A stretch of DNA of 64,000 nt, taken from the NCBI GenBank assembly GCA_963755075.1, contig CAVWKL010000099.1:1-64000 (forward strand), given 5' to 3'. This stretch comes from Roseiarcus sp963755075. GTDB lineage: Bacteria; Pseudomonadota; Alphaproteobacteria; Rhizobiales; Beijerinckiaceae. Position 1 is the stretch's first letter. Each line of letters starts with the position of its first letter. This document shows positions 1 through 9,432 of this stretch, piece after piece. The notes under the pieces were generated by a model. That model saw only the letters and a program-made list of their open reading frames with translations, made no database searches and had not been told where the DNA came from. Both the position numbers and the translations under genes were made by a program.

Positions 1-2535
1 GACCACGCTTCATGGAAGCGCGAATGCAGGATGCCGAAGGTGGTGTCGTCGTCGCGGGCAATGGCGATCGTTGCGCTGTCCGGGCAGACGTCTGCAGCTA
101 CCCAAACGAACAAGCGGTGCTTGGCCACCCTCGGCGTGCAGATATAGCGGTTGCCTTCGCACATTCCGTCATGCCCGGCCTTGTGCCGGGCATCCACGCC
201 TTGGCGCCCGTCGGCAAGACGTGGATGGCCGGGACGAGCCCGGCCATGACGGTCTGAAAGCGAAGTGAGGGCAGCCTTGAGCGCTGGGCGTGGTTCAACA
301 TGCCGCCACCAGTGATCGCGGTAAGTCGCGCGACGATTGCTCTCGCGGTCCGGCTTTACCTTTTCGAGGGCGTGTGAGAATGGCGCCTCGTAGAGCGCCG
401 CTTCTCCTTCGCTCATGGTCGAGCCGAAATCGACGATCCACATGTCGCGGCCGCGCCGAGTAATGTCGAGACCATTGATCCAGGGCGTCAGCACGTCGCT
501 ATTGGGTCGGCCGTTGGCGTTGAGCGGTTCGGCGAGCCAAGCACGCGCCAAGCTTCCCTCAATGTCGAAGGCGCCGCCCTTGGTGTCGCCCATGAATGCG
601 ACATGTGCGTTTCCCGGCAATTGCCGCGCCGTCGGCAGGTTGAGAATTTCCGCGCTGAGGTCAGAGTGAATGCGATCCACAGGCGCCGCATCCAGTCGAG
701 CGCCGCCTTCCGCTTCACCAAAACACACCAACGATACGCGAACCGCCGCGCCGTCGATCGACCACGCTTCGTCGCTCCACGCTTCGAAGATCGCGCCTGC
801 CTCGGCGAGCGGTTCGAGAACCTTCCGATTGGCGCCGCCACGGATCGAGTTGGTCGCGACCAGGCCGACGCGCTTGGCGCGGCCGGCCTGCAACGCTTCC
901 CACGCCTTGGCGAACCAGTAGCAGACGAGATCGGCCTCGGCGGGAACGCGACCTTCATAGGCGTGAAACAGCGCCTCCACGGTTTCGTCACCGAGCCCGC
1001 GCCGCAGCAGCTTGCCGCCGAGAAACGGCGGGTTCCCCAAGATGTAATCCGCCTCCGGCCATCGCGCCTCGACGAAGCCGCCTTTCCCGTCGCTCGCCAG
1101 CAGCGCGTCGCGGCATTCGATCGAATCGAGCTTGCGCATCACCGGGCGCGGGTGATGCGAAATGCCGTTGCGCACCCGCCATTGAATGTCGCCGATCCAG
1201 ATCGTCGTGCGCGCGAGTTCCGCGGCGAACGGATTGATCTCGATTCCGTGCAAGATTTCCGGCGCCGACGCGCGGCACGACCATGCCGAGGCCGAGCGCC
1301 TCGCATTCGAGGATGGCGCGATATTCGAGGTCCTTGACCGCCTGCAGCGCGAGATAAAGAAAGTTGCCCGAGCCGCACGCGGGGTCGAGGATGCGAAGGG
1401 CGCAAAGGCGGTCGATGAAGGCGTCGCGCTTGGCTTCCGCCTTGGCGCGCGCGGCATCGTACTTCTTGCCCAAATCGCGCTGGGCGACGCGTCCTGGGCC
1501 GCTCCCCGGCTCGTTGACGGGCGCCATGATCGCTTCGATCTCCGACCTCGCCCCATCCCACTCGGCCCGCAACGGGCGCATGACGACCGGCTCGATGATG
1601 AGGGCGATTTTTTCCGGGTCGGTGTAATGCGCGCCGATCTGGGCGCGTTTGTCGGGATCGAGAAAACGTTCGAACAAAGTGCCGAAAATCGTCGGATCGA
1701 TGAGGCCCCAATCGAGACTGGCGGCGGCGAACAACAGGCTGATTTCGCCGTCCGCGAGCGCCAGCGGCGCACGCCCGTCGAACAGGCCGCCGTTGAACGG
1801 CGCGATGTCTTCGAGGTTGAAGTCGCCGCCCTCCTTCATGTCCTCGAATAGCTTGTTCAGCCATTCCTTTGCTTTCGCGGGCTTTCGCTCGGCGGTTTGC
1901 AGCAGTTTTTTCCAGACGCCGTTCGGCAGCAGGCCGACGCTGTCGGCGAAAAAGCAGAAGACGAGCTGATTGACGAAATGCGCGACCGCCTCGCGATCCG
2001 AATTGCGGTGCTGCAAACGGTCCGAAATCGTCTGGAACTTGTCCGCCGCGTCCTTGGTCAGCTTGGCGCGTGTACGCCCCGTGCGCAGCTTTTCCGGATC
2101 GAAGAAGACCGCGTTGAGAATCGCCAAGTTCTTCGGGTCGGCGAGGTCGTCGAGCTCGAATTCGTATTGGGCGGGAACCTCGTTGGTCCAGCGCGTCTCG
2201 ACGCGGAAGAGATGGGTGTCGCAGGCGACGTGTAGCGGCGGGTTCTCCAGCGCCGCGGCGTAGCGGGTAAGCTGTTCCAGCGCCTTGTCGAGATCGCGCT
2301 TCTTCTTCTTGTATTCCCAGGCGAAAAATCCCTTCTTCCACACGTCGGCGAAACCGTCGCCGCCGCCGGTCTTGGAGACGCCCTTTTCGAAAGTGAAACG
2401 CTCCCCGGTCGGGTCGTCCTCCGCCGGGGTCGGGTGTTCGAGCAGGCGGCAGAGATCGAGAAAATGCTCCTGGGCGGTTGCGCGCTCGGTGAGCGCGACC
2501 GGCTTCCATTTGCGGATGAAGTCTTGTGGGGTCAT
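1..2535 (-). CDS. MmeI-like type IIL restriction-modification protein, 3' end outside window, frameshifted
   Basis: Single-chain nuclease plus adenine methyltransferase of the MmeI/type IIL group. Residues about 64-76 carry D64-x9-E74-Y-K76, the D-x9-ExK nuclease signature of MmeI enzymes. A helical spacer follows, then the SAM-binding motif DPACGSGNF near residue 395 and the N6-adenine motif NPPF (codons near 1030-1040), then target-recognition sequence. The frame runs off the window at base 1, so the end is missing. A single-base indel at about 1262 shifts frame: upstream reads ..VPRVGA, downstream continues EILHGIEINPF in another frame. It could be a sequencing error or a phase-off allele. 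A palindromic element at 168-251 is inserted in frame near the C-terminus. No separate restriction gene is expected or seen. Family confidence is high; specificity is unknown. Confidence 0.85.
165..254. repeat. GRARPGHP/GLVPGIH-type palindromic repeat inside the restriction gene
   Basis: About 84 bases (168-251) start with gtcatgcccggcc and end with gcccggccatgac, forming an imperfect long palindrome. Read in different frames it gives peptides such as MPGLVPGIH, MAGLVPAIH and HGRARPGHPRL. These are the hallmarks of a dispersed palindromic element found in many Hyphomicrobiales genomes, usually between genes. Here it lies in the restriction gene and keeps frame: codons before it (..HWWRHVEPR..LKAALTSLS) and after it (NRYICTPRVAKHRLFVW) share one frame with no stop between, adding about 30 residues. 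Confidence 0.75.
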
Positions 2536-2635
2536 GCGGCGCCGGGCAGGGGACAGCCAACCCGACTAGCACGATTCGTCGTGCGCGCCCAAAGTCAGGA
2601 ATCCGCGGCGCCGTTGGACAGGATTCCTGTTCGCA

Positions 2636-3061
2636 TCACGGCGACAGCGCGGTGACGCCGAGCGCCAGCGCCGCGTCGGCCAGCCGTTTGTCGAGCGTGG
2701 CGATCGTCGCCCCGTGGTCGGCGGCGATGGCCAGATGCAACGCGTCGCCGGCGCGCAAACCGAGCTTATGCTGATCGGCGATGCGGGCCGCGACGCGAAA
2801 TTGGGCGGCGGAGATGGATAGGTCCGACAAAGACTCCGAGCAGAGTCTCACGAACGCCGCCAGCACGGCGGCGCGCTCGTCCGGGCCGATTTCGCCGCTG
2901 CGCAATTTGATCGATAACGCCGATGAGAATTCCGTCGCGACCCACGCGCTGACAGCAAGTTCGTCGGGCGCACGTTCGCCGAGCCAGCGCTGGACGCGCG
3001 CGGTCGCCATTTCATTGGTGAGGGCGGCGACGAGAACGGACGTGTCGAGGCAATAGATCAA
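2636..3061 (-). CDS. vapC: VapC-type PIN-domain ribonuclease toxin
   Basis: A 141-residue PIN-domain protein, the toxin half of a type II toxin-antitoxin pair. VapC toxins are Mg-dependent RNases that cut tRNA or rRNA. The four acidic residues expected in a PIN active site are visible: D6 in LDTS, E44 in VATEFSSAL, D106 in RAGDALHLA and D124 in ATLDKRL. The start is TTG at 3061, overlapping the antitoxin stop in a TTGA junction, so the two are translationally coupled. It lies downstream of its antitoxin and next to a restriction gene, an accessory-region setting. The RNA target cannot be read from sequence. Confidence 0.9.
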   Translation of the reverse strand: MIYCLDTSVLVAALTNEMATARVQRWLGERAPDELAVSAWVATEFSSALSIKLRSGEIGPDERAAVLAAFVRLCSESLSDLSISAAQFRVAARIADQHKLGLRAGDALHLAIAADHGATIATLDKRLADAALALGVTALSP

Positions 3062-3300
3062 TAGCGGTTCTCATCGCGCATGCGCTGAACAAACGCGCCG
3101 GCCGGCTCGCTCTGCTTGCGCATGCGTTCCGTCAGATCACGCAACGCACTTGCGTCGATCGGCTTGCGGCGCCGGTCCGCGGCGACGAGTTTTGCAACCG
3201 GCTTGCCTCGCCTGGTGATCGAGACGGTTTCCCCCGCTTGCGCGCGCGCCACGAGCTCGCTGAGACGCGCTTTGGCTTCGGCGAGACTGACGGCGCCCAT
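3058..3300 (-). CDS. vapB: Phd/YefM-type antitoxin partner of VapC
   Basis: An 80-residue antitoxin with the N-terminal fold of the Phd/YefM family: MGAVSLAEAKARLSELV, then TVSITRRGKPVAKLV. This segment dimerises and binds the operon promoter. The charged C-terminal tail (about residues 45-80) should wrap around the toxin. The start chosen is the ATG at 3300; in-frame upstream sequence to 3438 has no family similarity and would cross a terminator. The gene ends 4 bases inside vapC. Autoregulation by the toxin-antitoxin complex is expected from the family; the operator was not identified. Confidence 0.88.
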   Translation of the reverse strand: MGAVSLAEAKARLSELVARAQAGETVSITRRGKPVAKLVAADRRRKPIDASALRDLTERMRKQSEPAGAFVQRMRDENRY

Positions 3301-3378
3301 GTTCGGCTCCTGACCAAATTGTTGGTCACTTGTACCGCGGGCCGCCTCGTTCGCCAAGTTCCTCCGTCGCTCCCATAA

Positions 3379-3411
3379 CGAAAACGGCCCCGCCTTCGCC
3401 AGGCGGGGCCG
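3379..3411 (-). terminator. Rho-independent terminator after bufA1
   Basis: On the minus strand a perfect 10-bp stem (3386-3395 with 3401-3410, GGCCCCGCCT type) and a 5-nt loop are followed by TTTT. It lies about 30 bases past the stop of the bufferin-like gene and upstream of the vapB start. It should insulate vapBC from that gene. Confidence 0.85.
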
Positions 3412-3438
3412 CGCAAAGAGCGCTCTGCGAGGCGCCAA

Positions 3439-3727
3439 TCACATCGGCTTCAGCATGCCGTGGCCCTTGGGGGTCATCATGGTTTCGCAGGTGCCCTTGG
3501 CGACGTATTTCCAGTGGGCCGGGATCGTAGTCGACGGTCGAGGTGCCGGCGCAGGTCGTGCCGGCGCCGGCGGCGCAATCGTTCTTGCCGGCGAGCGCGA
3601 CGCCGTAGCACTTGTCGGCGCCCGGCTGGGCGGGAGCGGGGCCCGCCTTGGCGGCGGAAGCGAGCGCCAGGGCGACGGCGAGCGAGCCGGCGAGCGAGGC
3701 GGCGGTGAAGGCGGTCTTGGCGATCAT
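3439..3727 (-). CDS. bufA1: BufA1-type bufferin precursor (DUF2282), frameshifted
   Basis: Small exported cysteine-containing protein of the DUF2282/BufA1 family, recently described as bufferins, metal-binding peptides modified by a DUF692 (MNIO) enzyme. About 28 residues form a signal peptide ending AKA. The mature part has the family core KCYGVALAGKNDC and TTCAGTSTVDY. A one-base insertion near 3515 breaks the frame. Correcting it restores HWKYVAKGTCETM and an end at KPM, giving about 95 residues and four cysteines, the usual size. A strong terminator follows. No DUF692 or DUF2063 partner gene adjoins it, so modifying enzymes, if any, lie elsewhere. Family assignment is secure; function is inferred from the family. 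Confidence 0.85.
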
Positions 3728-3862
3728 GGGCTGATGTCGTCCTCGTTGCGCGTTAAGGCAATGATTTTCCTGAGCGTCGGCTCGTCGCCGCGCCCGCCGG
3801 CCGAACCTTTCGGCCTTGCCTGGGTCATTCGCCGGGCGGCCCGGCCGCGGTTACCGGACGCC

Positions 3863-3884
3863 GCGATCACGAAATCGTGATCGC
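3863..3884. promoter_or_regulatory. Perfect 22-bp palindrome between bufA1 and proS
   Basis: gcgatcacga-aa-tcgtgatcgc: two perfect 10-bp arms with a 2-nt spacer. It sits in the 300-bp divergent intergenic region, 136 bases upstream of bufA1 and 144 bases before proS. No T-tract follows on either strand, so an operator for a dimeric regulator is likelier than a terminator. The regulator is unknown. Confidence 0.55.
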
Positions 3885-4027
3885 AGCTCGCGCGCCGGCC
3901 GCGCGCGCGACTTGCCCTTTGCGCGCCGATGGGGCCATAAGGCCGCTCGCGCGGGCTGCTCCGCGCTTTCCGTTCCGATTCGTCGCTTCCGTTGACGCGC
4001 GGCCGATCTCCCGAAAGCCAAGCCGCC

Positions 4028-5391
4028 ATGCGCCTCTCCCGCTATTTCCTGCCCATCCTCAAGGAAACGCCGAAGGAGGCGGAGATCGTCTCGCACCGGC
4101 TGATGCTGCGCGCCGGCATGATCCGCCAGGAAGGCGGCCGGCATCTACGCCTGGCTGCCGCTGGGGCTGCGCGTGCTGCACAAGATCTGCGCCATCGTGC
4201 GCGAGGAGCAGAACCGCTCCGGCGCCATCGAAGCTCCTGATGCCGACGATCCAGTCGGCCGACCTGTGGCGCGAATCCGGCCGCTACGACGACTACGGCA
4301 AGGAGATGCTGCGCATCCGCGACCGCCACGAGCGCGACATGCTTTACGGGCCGACCAACGAGGAAATGATCACCGAGATTTTCCGCGCCAACGTCCGCTC
4401 CTACAAGGATCTGCCGCTCAACCTCTATCACATCCAATGGAAGTTCCGCGACGAGGTGCGGCCGCGCTTCGGCGTGATGCGCTCGCGCGAATTCCTGATG
4501 AAGGACGCCTATTCCTTCGACCTCGACGCGGCCGGGCGCGCGCCATTCCTACAACAAGATGTTCGCCGCCTATCTGCGCACCTTCTCGCGCCTCGGGCTC
4601 ACCGCCATTCCGATGGTCGCCGACACCGGGCCGATCGGCGGCGATCTGTCGCCACGAATTCATCATCCTCGCCGACACCGGCGAGAGCGAGGTCTATCTG
4701 CCACAAGGACTATCTCGAGTTCGCGCCGCCGCCCGAGAGCATCGACTTCGACAGCGCCAGCGCGATGCAGGGCGTCTTCGACAAGTGGACGTCGCTCTAC
4801 GCGGCGACCTCGGAGAAGCACGACGCCGCCGCATTCGCGCGCATCGAGGAAAGCGCCCGCATTTCGGCGCGCGGCATCGAAGTCGGCCATATTTTCTACT
4901 TCGGAACCAAGTACTCCGAGCCGATGAAGGCGGTCGTCAACGGCCCCGACGGCAAGGAGCGCAGCGTGCACATGGGGTCCTACGGCATCGGCCCGAGCCG
5001 CCTGGTCGCCGCGCTGATCGAGGCCGGCCACGACGAGGCGGGCATGATCTGGCCCGAAGCGGCGGCGCCCTTCGCGGTCGGCCTCATCAATCTCAAGGTC
5101 GGCGACGCCGCCTGCGACGGCGCCTGCGCGCGCATCTACGCTGCGCTCGGCAAGGCGGGGGTCGAAGTGCTCTACGACGACCGCGACGAGCGCCCCGGCG
5201 CGAAATTCGCCGCCATGGACCTCATCGGCCTGCCTCATCAAGTCATCGTCGGGCCGAAGAGCCTCGCCGAGGGCAAGGTCGAAATCAAGAACCGCCGCAC
5301 GGGGAACCGCGAACTCGTCGCCGTCGAGGCGGCGATCGCGCGGCTCGGCGTGGATCGCGTGCGAGGCCGGCGATGGCGTCTTGTCGCATGA
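4028..5391 (+). CDS. proS: Prolyl-tRNA synthetase (short alphaproteobacterial type), multiply frameshifted
   Basis: Class II aminoacyl-tRNA synthetase that charges tRNA-Pro in the cytoplasm. From ATG 4028 it reads MRLSRYFLPILKETPKEAE. It keeps the motif-2 region FRDEVRPRFGVMRSREFLMKDAYSF, motif 3 GSYGIGPSRLVAAL and an anticodon-binding domain with DDRDERPGAKFAAMDLIGLP. Corrected length is about 450 residues, so the editing domain of the long bacterial form is absent, as is usual in alphaproteobacteria. At least five single-base indels occur (about 4137, 4230, 4543, 4650 and 4700). Both flanks stay perfectly conserved across each, so sequencing error is far likelier than decay of an essential gene. 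The stop overlaps the next start (ATGA), suggesting cotranscription with the lol genes. Confidence 0.9.
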
Positions 5392-6678
5392 CCGCCGCCG
5401 CCCTCGACGCGCCCGCCGCCGCGCCGCCCATCGCCACGCGGCCGTTTTCCGCCTTCGAGTGGATGGTGGCGATGCGCTACCTGCGCGCGCGCCGCGCCCA
5501 CGGCTCGATTTCGGTGATCGCCGGCTTCTCCTTCCTCGGCATCGTGCTCGGCGTCGCCGCGCTGATCGTGGTGATGGCGGTGATGAACGGCTTTCGCCAC
5601 GATCTGATGGACAAGATGATCGGCCTCAACGGCCACATGTTCCTGCAAGGGGTCGATTCGCCGCTGACCGACTACGAGGCGGTGACCGAGCGGGTCGCCA
5701 AGGTTCCCGGCGTGACGCTGGCGCTGCCGCTGGTCGAGGGTCAGGCCTTTGCTTCGACGCCGTTCGGCTCCTCCGGCGTGCTGGTGCGGGGCGTGCGCGA
5801 AGCCGACTTGCGGCGTCTGCCGGGAGTGGGCGCGCACATCACGCAAGGCGCGCTCGACGGCTTCGACGCCGGCCAGGGCGTGGCGATCGGCGCCAAGCTC
5901 GCCGAGCACCTGAGCCTCAGGGTCGGCGACAAGATCACGCTGATCGCGCCGCGCGGGGCGGCGACGCCCTTCGGCGTCACCCCGCGGATGAAGTCTTACA
6001 ACGTCGCGGCGATCTTCCAGATCGGCATGACGAACTTCGACGGCATGTTCGTCTTCATGCCGCTTCCCGAGGCGCAGGCCTATTTCAACCTCGACGGCCA
6101 GGCCAACGTCATCGAGGTCTACGTCGACGATCCCGACCACATGGACGCGGTGGGCGGGCGCATCAGCGAAGCCGAGCAGCGGCCGATGATCGACACCGAT
6201 TGGCGCCAGCTCAACAAGAGCTTCTTCGACGTGCTGACCGTCGAGGCCAACGTGATGTTCGCGATTCTGACCTTGATCGTGCTGGTGGCGGCGCTCAACA
6301 TCGTCTCCGGCCTGATCATGCTGGTGCAGGACAAGGCGCGCGCCATCGCCGTGCTGCGCACCATGGGCGCGACGCGCGGGGCGATCATGCGCATCTTCCT
6401 CATCACCGGCGCGACGATCGGCGTCGTCGGCACCGCCTGCGGCCTGGCGCTCGGCCTCGTCGTCGCCCATAACGTCGAGCCGATCCGCAAGGGCTTGAGC
6501 TGGCTCATCGGCGTCAACCTCTTTCCCTCGGAATTCTATTTCCTGTCGCAATTGCCCTCGCGCGTCGAGACCCATGACGTCGTCGCGGTGGCGGCGATGA
6601 CGCTGTTCCTTTCGCTGGCGGCGACGATCTACCCTTCGTGGCGCGCGGCGCGGCTCGATCCGGTCGAGGCGCTGCGCT

Positions 6679-6686
<8 letters not shown>
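5388..6686 (+). CDS. Lipoprotein-releasing system permease (LolC/LolE family)
   Basis: Inner-membrane subunit of the LolCDE transporter, which extracts outer-membrane lipoproteins and hands them to LolA. About 430 residues: an N-terminal cytoplasmic start FSAFEWMVAMRYLRARR, one membrane helix (about 45-70), a large periplasmic domain, then three C-terminal helices with the FtsX-like stretch VLRTMGATRGAIMRIF. Alphaproteobacteria usually have one such fused LolC/E protein acting as a homodimer. It starts at the ATG overlapping the proS stop; an in-frame ATG 15 bases upstream is possible. The end overlaps lolD by 8 bases. Confidence 0.92.
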
Positions 6687-7386
<700 letters not shown>

Positions 7387-7542
7387 GGGCGGGAGCGGTT
7401 TTCGGGACGGGGTAGCGATTCCAAGGGTTTGTGATGCGGTTTTCTGCCGAACGAGGCGGCGCATGGGATTGCGGGCGCGGTCGAGGACGGCGCCCGTGGT
7501 GGGCCGCATAGGGCCATGAACGTCGATCGAATCTCAATCGAT

Positions 7543-8214
7543 TCACGGCGCGCTTGGATCCGGGCTCACCGCTGTGTCGAGATCGACTGTCAGCGTTCCC
7601 GACGGCGCTCCAGGCGCCGAGATCACACAGCTTTGTCCAAGCTGCCACGCGTAAGCGCCCGCATAGCCCGAACCCGCAGGGTGATTATCGGGGTAATTTG
7701 GCCCGGGCACCGGATGGCTAGCCGTCGTCGACACGCGAAACACCCAAACACGCGCCGACGATCTTAATATGTGTACGTCCGGGGCGAACAAATACGAGCA
7801 ATAGACACCAGCGTTATAGCCGTTCGTGTTCACTGTATCGACCCAGGCGCCAACGTAATCGTGTTGTATTTGCGTAAACGGCGGCCCGTTCTCCAAGTCT
7901 AGATACACCCACGATCCGCGCGCGAAACCAGCGCTATTCATCAATGCCGCGGCGTCGGCTCCATCGGTATACCCCTGCTGAAGGGATGTATTGTAACTTC
8001 CGTGTCCGGTCACTTGCTGGCCGACGTAGGTCGGGGCAATGCCCCATCCCTGTGCAACAAGAGCCGCGCGCCTGCTCATCCAGTCGGTTTGCGGGTGACT
8101 CGGCGCCTTGCCCAAATAGAATCCACTCCATTTGAGATTGGTATTGTCCTTCAACCACTGCATCATCGCGTCCCCGGGATACGCGGACAGATCAAGACCT
8201 GGATATCCTGCCAT
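7543..8214 (-). CDS. DUF1906 glycoside-hydrolase-like protein (Rv2525c-like domain)
   Basis: 223 residues that match the DUF1906/Rv2525c-like family, a TIM-barrel domain related to glycoside hydrolases and linked to cell-wall turnover. Visible hallmarks are GLDLSAYPGDAMMQWL at the N-terminus, WGIAPTYVGQQ, a GYTDGADAAALMNSAGF segment, the acidic strand WVYLDLENG (likely D/E active-site pair) and GYNAGVYCSY. No signal peptide is seen in this start. A strong ribosome site (GGGAGGAAG) lies just upstream of ATG 8214. It follows a lipoprotein gene on the same strand in a noticeably lower-GC stretch. Substrate is unknown. Confidence 0.8.
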   Translation of the reverse strand: MAGYPGLDLSAYPGDAMMQWLKDNTNLKWSGFYLGKAPSHPQTDWMSRRAALVAQGWGIAPTYVGQQVTGHGSYNTSLQQGYTDGADAAALMNSAGFARGSWVYLDLENGPPFTQIQHDYVGAWVDTVNTNGYNAGVYCSYLFAPDVHILRSSARVWVFRVSTTASHPVPGPNYPDNHPAGSGYAGAYAWQLGQSCVISAPGAPSGTLTVDLDTAVSPDPSAP

Positions 8215-8256
8215 AATGACTTCCTCCCTTCGCTCTCTTGCACCGGTTTAACAATT

Positions 8257-8480
8257 TTAACGGACATTGACGCCACTGATCTTGATGTCAGCGTTGGTCA
8301 GGTTGCCATCGAAAAAGATCGCGGCGTCGCCTGAACCGAATTGTTGGAACATGACCAGCTCAATTCCATCCCCGTCTTCTTTGCGGCCGTTTTCTTCCGG
8401 ACACGCGTCCTTGAACAATTCGATGGGTTTAATCTGGGGCGCTGATGTCAGTTTGGAGACAACGTCGCTTTCGCATTGAG
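8257..8480 (-). other. Open frame without a start, probable lost C-terminus of the lipoprotein gene
   Basis: In a frame different from the lipoprotein's, codons overlapping the lipoprotein's 3' end continue through about 70 sensible residues (..SKLTSAPQIKPIELFKD.. to ..NLTNADIKISGVNVR) and stop at 8257. No ATG, GTG or ribosome site introduces it at full length. The amino-acid pattern is protein-like. The simplest reading is that a one- or two-base indel near 8480-8500 truncated the lipoprotein gene in this sequence. A short separate gene cannot be excluded. Confidence 0.4.
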
Positions 8481-9203
8481 CCCGGCCGCGGCGGCAGGAA
8501 TAGCGCCGCTCGGCGCCGGCGTTCCTGGAGTCTTTACTGGAGCACCGCCCGGGGTCTGCACGGTTGCCGAAGTGCCCTGGATTGCGGAAGTTATATTTGC
8601 TTCAATTACCGCTGGAGTGCAGTATTGGAGATCGTTCCTAACAACCAAAATCAAATCGGCACGGCTGGATATTGTCTGAGCGCTAACCGTGGATTCGTAT
8701 GCCCCCATCAATTCATCGACTTTTTCCTTTACAACACTAACATCTTGTCCGAACAGATATCTCTCGAATATAGCATCGTTGAGGCTGGTCGCGAGGCCGA
8801 GGCTCGCGGCGACATATTTCAAGGAATTTGCCGCATTTGCAGCCGCCAGTATGGAGGTTGTGGCGATGCTCGCCGCGCCAAGTCCTTTGTCCGTTGTGTC
8901 TTTGTCACGCTGAAGTCGTTCAATGAAATTGAGATAGTCGTCGCATACGCCGTGAACGTAATTAAATCCGGTATTTGCCGCGGCGTGCCAGTCGGCGTTG
9001 TTCCTCGGCACTGCGTTCTCCCCCAGCGCGTAGTTAATGAATAGGGTGGCCGCCTCGTCTTGGCGCTGCAAATTGCTGGTAATTTGGGTCGCCGGAAAAT
9101 CGACGTCCGGACCGTTTCGGTAACTGACATCGGTTAGCGACGAGCATCCCCCTAGCAAGAAGACCGCCAGCGTCATGAAAGAACAAAGCGTACGTCTCGA
9201 CAT
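8448..9203 (-). CDS. Predicted lipoprotein, unknown function
   Basis: Not recognised. The start is ATG 9203, with the ribosome site GGGGAGG spaced 7-8 bases upstream. A signal peptide of about 20 residues ends in the lipobox LLGGC, so the product should be lipid-anchored in the envelope. The body is largely helical, with charged segments (NFIERLQRDKDTTDKG), an Ala-rich stretch and the helix DVSVVKEKVDELMGAYE. The end shown (LSPN) is doubtful, because an open frame continues downstream in another phase to 8257. Base composition is less GC-rich than most of the window. The neighbouring DUF1906 and DUF900 genes on the same strand suggest a shared envelope role, which is inference. Confidence 0.65.
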   Translation of the reverse strand: MSRRTLCSFMTLAVFLLGGCSSLTDVSYRNGPDVDFPATQITSNLQRQDEAATLFINYALGENAVPRNNADWHAAANTGFNYVHGVCDDYLNFIERLQRDKDTTDKGLGAASIATTSILAAANAANSLKYVAASLGLATSLNDAIFERYLFGQDVSVVKEKVDELMGAYESTVSAQTISSRADLILVVRNDLQYCTPAVIEANITSAIQGTSATVQTPGGAPVKTPGTPAPSGAIPAAAAGLNAKATLSPN

Positions 9204-9432
9204 TCCAACCTCCCCAGGGTCATACACCGAGTAAAGAGCTAATAAGCAGGCGCAGTGAAGATAATGTAGACAAATTGCGACAAGCTAATGTTTGTTGTAT
9301 TGGCGACTTGAATACCCGGCGGCAATACTTATTTTCGTATCAAGTGCGAGGTCCACCGTTTCGCTTGTAAATCGTCGTCTTGGCGCAATCCAAGACCGAA
9401 CGAAGGTGCTCTCACGTCGCTTTCCCCGCCCA

